Shown here piece by piece: positions 51,442 to 57,404 of a stretch of 61,147 bases of DNA. A program made the position numbers and the translations under genes. Positions within the stretch are counted from its first letter, which is position 1. Every line of letters starts with the position of its first letter. The notes under the pieces are model-generated. The model made no database searches, was not told the origin of the DNA, and worked only from the letters and a program-made list of their open reading frames with translations. The stretch is from Candidatus Moraniibacteriota bacterium (GTDB taxonomy: Bacteria; Patescibacteriota; Minisyncoccia; Moranbacterales; UBA1568): the NCBI GenBank assembly GCA_018499985.2, contig JAHBAT020000008.1, forward strand, positions 1 through 61,147, read 5' to 3'.

Positions 51442-52083
51442 GTGGAATACCAACCCATTCAGTATCAGATTCGCTTCATCGCTGAGGCTTTTGGTCTCGA
51501 TTCTGAGTCAGCCAATGCATATGTTCGGCACTGGCAAAGTCGGCAAATGTCGATCAATAGCTATGCCAAAGCGCTCTTCGCTGTTCCGGCTCCGTCACGC
51601 TTGGCGGATACCTATGCCAAGGGTGTCAAAAAGGTACTCGATGTTTTTGGACAACATGTACCTTTTGATAATAAGTTCTTCGAGGGTCGCTGGGTAGCCT
51701 ATGAAATTCGTCAATCCGAACAAAGTCAGGCTGCTTGGCAACAGCTTGAAAAAGTTCAGCAAAGCGATATTCTCATCGTTGCCGCTCAGCTGGGCTACCT
51801 TCATGTCAATCAGCACTTGACTCGCGCTCGTCAAAGCTTCCGCGAGGAAGAATTTGAGCTTGGTGTCCTGGCTACGGGATGTATCCTCATGACACATCCT
51901 CACTGGAAGGCAGAAAATCTTCGTTCCTTTGTTGACACGGGGGATGAATGTCTTGATTCTGGCGAAAAAGATCCTAGCCGGATGTTGTCTTTCGCTCGTT
52001 CGACGAACGGCTTTACCCTGGACGCTCGACCGAACGACCTGGGGAGCATCTTTGCTGGCGTAGCCACAGGCTTTCTCTGCTAA
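51442..52083 (+). CDS. Hypothetical soluble orphan protein
   Basis: GTG at 51442 is chosen: AAGGGGAT lies 6 bases upstream, whereas the longer frame from 51400 begins in the 5' hairpin. The 213-residue product has no TM or signal segment. It appears helical (LADTYAKGVKKVLDVFG, AAWQQLEKVQQSD, VNQHLTRARQSFREEEFELG) with a Cys in TGCILMTHPHW and a C-terminal hydrophobic IFAGVATGFLC. Codons are GC-richer than in dnaB or cysS. It has its own promoter and terminator. I recognise no family. Confidence 0.75.
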   Translation: MEYQPIQYQIRFIAEAFGLDSESANAYVRHWQSRQMSINSYAKALFAVPAPSRLADTYAKGVKKVLDVFGQHVPFDNKFFEGRWVAYEIRQSEQSQAAWQQLEKVQQSDILIVAAQLGYLHVNQHLTRARQSFREEEFELGVLATGCILMTHPHWKAENLRSFVDTGDECLDSGEKDPSRMLSFARSTNGFTLDARPNDLGSIFAGVATGFLC

Positions 52084-52110
52084 GATATATACCTCGCGCT
52101 AATACGTGCC

Positions 52111-52156
52111 AAAAAAAGACCGAAGTTTGGAATCCTCCAGGCCTCGGTCTTTTTCG
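52111..52156. terminator. Terminator, probably bidirectional
   Basis: AAAAAGACCGA (about 52113-52123) pairs with TCGGTCTTTTT (52144-52154). A-run and T-run flank both sides, so it can also end the convergent cysS. Confidence 0.88.
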
Positions 52157-52169
52157 TTCTGTAGAGTTT

Positions 52170-53579
52170 TTATTTCTTATTCACTATTTGGCCGGTAGTA
52201 GTATCTTCTACTTTGTACCCCAGGGCACCTATTTCATCACGAAGAGTATCTGAAAGGGCAAAGTCTTTGTCGAGGCGAGCCTGCTTTCTTTTTTCTACAA
52301 GAGCCACTATTTCTTCGGGCAGAGCTTCTTCGTTGCTTTCACGAAGACCGAGGACGGTATAGATAATTTGAAATACTAGTATGAGACGAGCGGTATCGAG
52401 AGATTCTCCTGCATCAAGCTTGGTATTGATAGTTTTACAAAGCTCAAGAATATGAGTAAGCGCTAGGGGAGTATTGAGATCATCCTGAAGCGCCTCGCGT
52501 ATTTTTAGAAGCTCAGCATCACCTCGAAAACCAGCGGCTTGTATACTTGCACGACTGAGTCTTTGACGAGTATTTTCCAGGGTCTCGCGATTTTTCTTAG
52601 CCTGACTGAGTGCATCCCAGGTGAAATTCATCTGACTACGGTAGTGAGCTCCTAGGAAAAGCATGCGCAAATCCATAGCCTCATAGCCTTTTTCTACGAT
52701 ATCTTCAAGGGTGTAGAAGTTGCCTTTGGATTTAGACATTTTTTCACCATCGATAAGCATGTGGCGTACATGAAGAAAAAAACGAGAAAAAAGCTTATCC
52801 GTAGTGCCCTCACTTTGAGCAATTTCGGCTTCATGATGAGGGAAGATGTGGTCTTCGCCTCCAGTATGAATATCCAGAGTATCGCCCAGGTATTCTTGGC
52901 TCATAGCACTACACTCAATATGCCATCCAGGGTAGCCTTCACTCCAAGGCGAAGACCAATGCATGATGTGTCCTTCTGGAGCTTTGAGCCAGAGCGCAAA
53001 ATCCCAAGCATTACGTTTGTCTGGATGCTCTTCAAGGCGAGCCCCAGCCTGTAGGTTTTCCAGTTTATTGCCGGAGAGATTGCCGTAGGTAGAAAAAGTA
53101 GTCACATCGTAGAAGACATTGCCATTAGCTTCATAAGCATGACCTCGCGCAATCAAGGTTTCTATCATGCGAATGATTTCTTGGATATGCTTGGTGGCAC
53201 GTGGAAAATAATGAGCTGGCAGAATATTCATGGCTTTTTCCATGCCATGAAAATAATCCTCGTAGAAGAGGGCTATTTCTAGGGGAGTTTTTTTTTCTTT
53301 GAGTGCCTTGGTAATCATCTTATCTTCACCACTGTCACCCTGGACAAGGTCGTCATTGGTGAGATGACCCACATCAGTGATGTTTTTGATCATGCGTACC
53401 TCATAGCCCTCATCTTCGAGTACACGACGAAGAATATCAGAAAACACATAAGCGCGGATATTGCCTACATGGGCATAATCATAGACAGTCGGTCCACAGA
53501 CATACATCCCAACCTTGCCGGGATTAAGAGGGACAAAAACTTGCTTATTTTTACCAAGAGTATTGTAGAAAACGGCCAT
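52170..53579 (-). CDS. cysS: Cysteinyl-tRNA synthetase
   Basis: The start at 53579 (MAVFYNTLGKNKQVFVPL) excludes a frame extension overlapping the corA-like gene. The 469-residue class I enzyme has VGMYVCGPTVYDYAHVGNIRAYV (zinc Cys and HIGH variant HVGN), WDFALWLKAPEG, GYPGWHIECSAMSQEYLG, IHTGGEDHIFPHHEAEIAQSEG and KMSKSKGNFYTL (KMSKS). It charges tRNA-Cys. The gene follows the CorA-like gene by 22 bases on the same strand. Confidence 0.97.
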   Translation of the reverse strand: MAVFYNTLGKNKQVFVPLNPGKVGMYVCGPTVYDYAHVGNIRAYVFSDILRRVLEDEGYEVRMIKNITDVGHLTNDDLVQGDSGEDKMITKALKEKKTPLEIALFYEDYFHGMEKAMNILPAHYFPRATKHIQEIIRMIETLIARGHAYEANGNVFYDVTTFSTYGNLSGNKLENLQAGARLEEHPDKRNAWDFALWLKAPEGHIMHWSSPWSEGYPGWHIECSAMSQEYLGDTLDIHTGGEDHIFPHHEAEIAQSEGTTDKLFSRFFLHVRHMLIDGEKMSKSKGNFYTLEDIVEKGYEAMDLRMLFLGAHYRSQMNFTWDALSQAKKNRETLENTRQRLSRASIQAAGFRGDAELLKIREALQDDLNTPLALTHILELCKTINTKLDAGESLDTARLILVFQIIYTVLGLRESNEEALPEEIVALVEKRKQARLDKDFALSDTLRDEIGALGYKVEDTTTGQIVNKK

Positions 53580-53601
53580 ACAGGAAAAAAGCTCTTTCGA
53601 A

Positions 53602-54510
53602 TTAAAACCACTGGCGCCAGCGGAAAACAGTAGCGGTAGCGAGAGCGATAACTCCCATGATACCGGCATGAATCCAAAAGGCATGAGGATTATGCCCAAA
53701 AGGAATACTGGCACTTATGGCTAGCATACTGGAGTACGCGCTTACAGGCAACAAGATAGCCGAAAAGACAGTCAGCACCTTCATGGTCATGTTGAGCTTA
53801 TTCGACAAGAGGGAGTTATTGGTCGCTTCGAGTGCTTCGATAGTTTCTTTTTGGCTTTCGAGGATATTCCAAAGACGGATATTGGTACCGATAAGATCCT
53901 GAAAGTATACTTTCATACTACTCGGGATATATGGATAGTCTTTTTGGACAAGAGACTCTATGATAGAGCGCTGTGGCTTGAGGGTACGACGGAAATTCAA
54001 AATGTCACGTTTGAGGACAGAGATTTCTACCACCATCTCTTTTTCTTTTTCAGCAAAGACCTGCTGCTCGATAAAGTCGAGACGTTCCGAGACATGGCGA
54101 AGCTTTGGGAAACAAGAGCGCAAGAGAATCTCAATCACTTGGTACATGAGGTGTGCTGGAGTTTCTTCGAGATGGAGACGTCTTTTGCCTTCACTGCGAC
54201 TGAGATCGGCGTGAAACTTATGAATCTGATAAATGCCGTGACGATGACTCGTGATCAGGTGCGTCTCGGTCAAGATGATATCGAGTTCACCAGCATAGGT
54301 AGCCCGTTGTTCTGTGTCAAAAAGTGGGATGTGAATAGAGAGAAAAAGACAGTTTTCATACTGGACTACTTTGGGCTGATAAGTAGGGGTAAGAAGCTCT
54401 TCTAAGGCCAGGGGATGGATATTGAAGCCTTCCTGGAGGTAAGTGATATCTTCTTGATTGATATCTTCAAAGTCAATCCAGGCTATATTTTTGTGAGAAA
54501 TGATTTTCAT
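53602..54510 (-). CDS. CorA-like divalent cation transporter lacking GMN
   Basis: The 302-residue protein has the CorA layout: N-terminal alpha/beta domain (YLQEGFNIHPLALEELLTPTYQPKVVQYENCLFLSIHIPL, ELDIILTETHLITSH), a long helical stalk (LSERLDFIEQQVFAEKEKEMVVEISVLKRDILNFRR) and two C-terminal TM helices. CorA needs the GMN motif after TM1 for selectivity. Here the corresponding segment reads AYSSMLAISASIPFGHNPHAFW and has no GMN. The function as an Mg2+ channel is therefore uncertain. It shares a divergent promoter with yidD. Confidence 0.85.
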   Translation of the reverse strand: MKIISHKNIAWIDFEDINQEDITYLQEGFNIHPLALEELLTPTYQPKVVQYENCLFLSIHIPLFDTEQRATYAGELDIILTETHLITSHRHGIYQIHKFHADLSRSEGKRRLHLEETPAHLMYQVIEILLRSCFPKLRHVSERLDFIEQQVFAEKEKEMVVEISVLKRDILNFRRTLKPQRSIIESLVQKDYPYIPSSMKVYFQDLIGTNIRLWNILESQKETIEALEATNNSLLSNKLNMTMKVLTVFSAILLPVSAYSSMLAISASIPFGHNPHAFWIHAGIMGVIALATATVFRWRQWF

Positions 54511-54537
54511 GCAGCTTTTTTTGTTTTTCTTTCTATC

Positions 54538-54589
54538 AGTATACCAAGCCTAATTCCGTTTGACAAAGCCAAAAGAGGAGCGCTATGCT
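54538..54589. promoter_or_regulatory. Divergent promoters sharing one -35 box
   Basis: Minus strand: TTGTCA (54566-54561), 17 bases, TATACT (54543-54538) with a TGG extension, for the CorA-like gene. Plus strand: TTGACA (54560-54565), 18 bases, TATGCT (54584-54589), for yidD. The same TTGACAA overlap occurs at 9659. Confidence 0.7.
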
Positions 54590-54595
54590 CTATCT

Positions 54596-54832
54596 GTGAT
54601 TACAAAACTCGTTCTCTTACTTATACGTCTCTACCAGCAAGCGTTGTCTTTTGACCACAGCCGCCTTGGACGTATGTCAGGAATACGTTTTTGTCGTTAT
54701 TATCCTTCTTGTAGCGCTTACACGTATGAAGCTATAGCACGCTATGGCCTTATCCGTGGAGGCAGTATGGGAATTCGTCGCATCCTTAGATGTCATCCAT
54801 GGCATCCGGGTGGGCACGACCCAGTCTCGTAA
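54596..54832 (+). CDS. yidD: Membrane protein insertion efficiency factor YidD
   Basis: The protein of about 78 residues (GTG start at 54596; the TTG at 54560 overlaps the -35 box) has the YidD signature: [59 protein letters not shown]. The three cysteines are conserved in the family. YidD aids YidC-dependent membrane insertion. With the predicted -10 at 54584-54589 the mRNA would be nearly leaderless. rpmH, rnpA and yidC, its usual neighbours, are absent here. Confidence 0.92.
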   Translation: MITKLVLLLIRLYQQALSFDHSRLGRMSGIRFCRYYPSCSAYTYEAIARYGLIRGGSMGIRRILRCHPWHPGGHDPVS

Positions 54833-54867
54833 AATAAAGCAACTTAACAAATGAGGGGAGAAAGTAC

Positions 54868-55110
54868 ATGACTATTTCCTTTGTCCGGAGTCGGCATCGT
54901 CTGACACGTGCAGTGTTGGCAGTGATTGTTTTTGCTCGGATTGAATTCCAGCAAGCGCACACTGTCTTTATCGCTCCGAGAGTTTCGTCTTATGATGATC
55001 CACTCGGTCTCAAGCTTTGGTCTCGCATGAAGAACGCTTGCAAAAGTTTCTGCATGCGTCTTCATCGCCACAATCACGAAAGGTACGAAATAGTTCAACT
55101 GAAGATATAA
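54868..55110 (+). CDS. Small basic hypothetical protein
   Basis: The 80-residue start has GAGGGGAG 7 bases upstream, a strong ribosome site. The product is basic, with a hydrophobic patch (LTRAVLAVIVFAR, residues 12-24) and a Cys/His-rich stretch CKSFCMRLHRHNH near residues 58-70. I see no known family. It may be co-transcribed from yidD, since no promoter is evident in the 35-base gap. It is the first of three small orphan genes in a row, each with a GGGGA-type or GGAGG ribosome site. Confidence 0.55.
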   Translation: MTISFVRSRHRLTRAVLAVIVFARIEFQQAHTVFIAPRVSSYDDPLGLKLWSRMKNACKSFCMRLHRHNHERYEIVQLKI

Positions 55111-55225
55111 GTATCCACTGAAGAACCATAAGGGGAAGTACGTGCTTGGTTATCCAGATGTAGGCTACCTTGTTCTGGCTCGGAGTCGGGCTAAGGGCAT
55201 GCAACAAAAAGGAGGTACAGAAATC

Positions 55226-55429
55226 ATGAGAGACACGGATTTTTTGCCGGACCATATCGGAGTAGCTGGAGGACAGCAGTCCGAAAGCCTGGCAAGTATC
55301 GTAGAGGAAGAGCCTGATCGTGGTGTTCATTGCGCTCGCTCGGGCAATCCAATCGAAATTTCTCGGGTCGGAGCTCGAGAGCACTACCAGGCAGACTCGG
55401 CAGAATGCCGAGCTTGCCGCCGCTGCTGA
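55226..55429 (+). CDS. Small Cys-tailed protein, relative of the next gene
   Basis: The 67-residue start at 55226 follows AAAGGAGG by 10 bases; GTG at 55142 with AAGGGGAAG is an alternative that adds 28 residues. The protein is acidic in the middle (SIVEEEPDRG), then has VHCARSG and a tail ending AECRACRRC (C-x2-C-x2-C). The (I/V)-x-C-A-R-(A/S) element and the CxxCxxC tail recur in the next gene. This suggests a metal-binding or post-translationally modified small peptide family; neither can be shown here. Codons are GC-rich. Confidence 0.55.
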   Translation: MRDTDFLPDHIGVAGGQQSESLASIVEEEPDRGVHCARSGNPIEISRVGAREHYQADSAECRACRRC

Positions 55430-55456
55430 CAACCAACTTCCAGAGGGGAATTCACC

Positions 55457-55714
55457 ATGTCTGAATCCGATACCGCCCAGGCTCTCCTGCCGGGCTTTCC
55501 TCAACCCGAGGAACAAATCGCGCTTCCGCTTGCGGCACCTGTCGCTGCTGCATCGGGACCCTCGTTCGTTCGCGAACGTGATGATCAAGCGGAAATCTAT
55601 TGCGCTCGTGCGGCGCACAAGATGCTTCCGAGCGAAGCTCTCCGAGCTGTTCTTGGCGGCGACGTCAACAACTGCAACGAACAATGCAATACCTGCAAGG
55701 GTTGCTACGGATAA
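55457..55714 (+). CDS. Small peptide with Cys-rich C-terminus
   Basis: The 85-residue product, preceded by AGAGGGGA, begins with a Pro/Ala/Gln-rich polar segment, then has EIYCARAAHKMLPSEALRAVLGGDV and the tail NNCNEQCNTCKGCYG. A helical, leader-like region ending in a Gly-Gly pair before a Cys-rich core is the general layout of RiPP precursors, but no modification or transport gene lies nearby, so a metal-binding role is equally possible. It shares I/V-x-CAR and CxxCxxC with the preceding gene. GC-rich codons. A terminator follows at 55737. Confidence 0.7.
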   Translation: MSESDTAQALLPGFPQPEEQIALPLAAPVAAASGPSFVRERDDQAEIYCARAAHKMLPSEALRAVLGGDVNNCNEQCNTCKGCYG

Positions 55715-55734
55715 TTATCCCAGGGGCATATACA

Positions 55735-55780
55735 CCAAAAGACCCGCTGCTTCAATGAAGTGGCGGGCCTTTGACTTTTA
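55735..55780 (+). terminator. Rho-independent terminator
   Basis: AAAGACCCGC/GCGGGCCTTT with an inner CTTC/GAAG pair, followed by GACTTTTAT. Confidence 0.8.
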
Positions 55781-55802
55781 TAGAGCCATTTTTACATAAT
55801 AA

Positions 55803-55829
55803 TTAGCACTCTACTTGACAGACTGCTAA
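55803..55829. promoter_or_regulatory. CIRCE operator
   Basis: TTAGCACTC (55803-55811), 9 bases, GACTGCTAA (55821-55829). The consensus is TTAGCACTC-N9-GAGTGCTAA, so only one base differs. HrcA binds this site; hrcA is the next gene. Confidence 0.95.
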
Positions 55830-55843
55830 TCACTTTTTATAAT
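55815..55843 (+). promoter_or_regulatory. Perfect-consensus promoter inside CIRCE
   Basis: TTGACA (55815-55820), 17 bases, TATAAT (55838-55843). The -35 box lies in the CIRCE spacer, so HrcA binding would block RNA polymerase directly. Confidence 0.93.
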
Positions 55844-55867
55844 ACAGACAACAAATATATTTGCCTG

Positions 55868-55989
55868 CCCAGTGAAATGACTTCGAGTAAGTTTTCAATA
55901 AACTGAGGCACAGAAAAAAATGTAACGTTGCCCTGAGCTTCTCTCAACTATTAAGTATACTATTTACTACTTGAAGGAGTGACACGGGG
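55868..55989 (+). promoter_or_regulatory. Long-range paired leader of hrcA
   Basis: CCCAGTGAAATGACTTCGAGTA (55868-55889) and TACTTGAAGGAGTGACACGGGG (55968-55989) can pair at both ends (CCC-x-GTG and CTTCGAGTA) with internal mismatches. The second arm ends 15 bases before the hrcA ATG. Confidence 0.5.
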
Positions 55990-56004
55990 TATCCATATAC
56001 TCAT

Positions 56005-56766
56005 ATGAATGCTCGTCAACAAGAAGTTCTCAAAGCCATCATAGAGCTCTACACAGAGACAGCTCAGCCGGTCGGCTCACAGGTACTTCTCGAAAATTTT
56101 GACTTCGATGTAAGTAGTGCCACACTCCGTAACGACATGGCCTTTCTCGAGGAAGAAGGTTACCTCTATCAGCCACATATTTCGGCAGGGCGTATCCCAA
56201 CTGACCAAGGCTACCGTTTCTTTGTCGAAGCACTCTCTGATAAAGAGCTCTCCCACGAAGAACAGAAGCGCCTTCAGGCTGAACTCCTCATGCTCAAGGC
56301 CAAGCATGCTCGTCTCGGAAGAAGTACCGCCAAAATCCTTTCGGCCTTCTCTGGTAATCTCGCTGTCTCAGGCTTAGTAGACCGAGAAGAACTCTACGAC
56401 TTTGGGATGAAAGAGATGCTCGACATGCCAGAATTCCAGGACCTAGATGATCTTGCTCGCCTTGTAGAAACTCTTGATACTCTTGATGACAAGCTTGAAA
56501 AAATCCTAGAGACCCTCAAGACTGGTGAAACACAGATCTATATCGGAGAAGAAAATCCTATCACTGGTATCGAAAACTGTTCGATGATTATCGCTCCATA
56601 TCAGACTAGTGAAGGTACGGCTGTTCTCGCCATCATCGGTCCCAAGCGTATGGACTATGCCAAGAATAAGTCTCTCCTTGAATACATGAGTCGCCTCCTC
56701 TCTAATTCTCAGAATCTCCTCCCGCTCATCATCATCGCACCCAACATTATTGCCTTTACCCGTTAA
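56005..56766 (+). CDS. hrcA: Heat-inducible transcription repressor HrcA, short form
   Basis: HrcA represses chaperone genes by binding CIRCE when GroEL is free. The 253-residue protein has the N-terminal winged helix (RQQEVLKAIIELYTETAQPVGSQVLLENF, VSSATLRNDMAFLEEEGYLYQPHISAGRIPTDQGYRFFVE) and a shortened GAF-like and C-terminal region (IGEENPITGIENCSMIIAPY, AVLAIIGPKRMDYAKN). Typical HrcA has about 340 residues, so part of the middle is lost. It lies under its own operator and leads the hrcA-grpE-dnaK operon. Confidence 0.94.
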   Translation: MNARQQEVLKAIIELYTETAQPVGSQVLLENFDFDVSSATLRNDMAFLEEEGYLYQPHISAGRIPTDQGYRFFVEALSDKELSHEEQKRLQAELLMLKAKHARLGRSTAKILSAFSGNLAVSGLVDREELYDFGMKEMLDMPEFQDLDDLARLVETLDTLDDKLEKILETLKTGETQIYIGEENPITGIENCSMIIAPYQTSEGTAVLAIIGPKRMDYAKNKSLLEYMSRLLSNSQNLLPLIIIAPNIIAFTR

Positions 56767-56776
56767 ATACAAAACT

Positions 56777-57334
56777 ATGCCAAAGCAAACCAAAGGTACT
56801 GAGCCTGTCGAAGTGAACGAATCAGAAGAAGAAATCCTCGAGACTAACGCTTCCCAAGAAACCGAGACTGTAGAATCAGTAGAGATAAGCAAGGAAGAAG
56901 AATATCTCAATGACTTAAAGCGCCTTCAAGCCGACTTCGATAACTACAAGAAGCGTCAAGCAGAAGCCGAGAAAAATCTCAAAGACTATCTCATCCAAGG
57001 GCTTGTCCTCGATATCATCCCGGTCTTAGACAACTTCAATGCCGCTACCGCCCATGTCCCAGAAGAAGCCAAAGACAGTCCATGGGTCGTAGGTATCCAG
57101 TATATAGAGAAACAGCTCGCAGATGTCCTCGCTGAGCGCGGTGTCCAAGCAGTAGTACCAACTATCGGAGAAGCGTTTGACCCAAGCAAGCATGAAGCTA
57201 TCGAAAAAGAAGCTGGGAGTCCTGAGTCTGTCGAAGGAGAAGAAATAAAAGGAGACATCATCAGTCAAGTAAAACAAAAAGGCTATCAACTCGGAGAAAG
57301 AATTATTCGTCCAGCCAAAGTCGTAATAAAATAA
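56777..57334 (+). CDS. grpE: Nucleotide exchange factor GrpE
   Basis: GrpE releases ADP from DnaK. The start at 56777 (MPKQTKGTEPVEV) is 10 bases after hrcA. The 185-residue protein has an acidic, disordered N-terminus, a coiled coil (YLNDLKRLQADFDNYKKRQAEAEKNLKDYL) and the beta domain (VVGIQYIEKQLADVLAERGVQAVVPTIGEAFDPSKHEAI, KGYQLGERIIRPAKVVI). Two TTCGACA-type repeats are embedded in frame, encoding EPVEVN near the N-terminus and PESVEG near residue 150. Confidence 0.95.
   Translation: MPKQTKGTEPVEVNESEEEILETNASQETETVESVEISKEEEYLNDLKRLQADFDNYKKRQAEAEKNLKDYLIQGLVLDIIPVLDNFNAATAHVPEEAKDSPWVVGIQYIEKQLADVLAERGVQAVVPTIGEAFDPSKHEAIEKEAGSPESVEGEEIKGDIISQVKQKGYQLGERIIRPAKVVIK
56800..56812 (-). 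repeat. TTCGACAGGCTCA repeat, copy 2 (inside grpE)
   Basis: TGAGCCTGTCGAA on the plus strand, exact reverse complement of the core at 33494. It encodes part of the disordered GrpE N-terminus. Confidence 0.6.
57223..57235 (-). repeat. TTCGACAGACTCA repeat, copy 3 (inside grpE)
   Basis: TGAGTCTGTCGAA, one base different from copy 2, within the grpE beta-domain region. Confidence 0.55.
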
Positions 57335-57339
57335 GACTC

Positions 57340-57352
57340 TGAGTTTATCGAA
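57340..57352 (-). repeat. TTCGATAAACTCA repeat, copy 4 (after grpE)
   Basis: TGAGTTTATCGAA, a more diverged copy 6 bases after the grpE stop. It is flanked by ACTC and GAGT, giving a short stem ACTCT/AGAGT. Confidence 0.45.
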
Positions 57353-57404
57353 GAGTGAGTATTAAATAAAAAATTCAATTGTAAATAACATAATCACTAA
57401 ACAT

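Noticed and set aside
55010-55684. 224-codon open frame on the minus strand
   Set aside because: Its composition looks random, it has no ribosome site, and three plus-strand frames in the same region have good ribosome sites and related Cys motifs.
55320-55799. 159-codon plus-strand frame
   Set aside because: It overlaps the two Cys-tailed genes in another phase, lacks a ribosome site and runs into the terminator.
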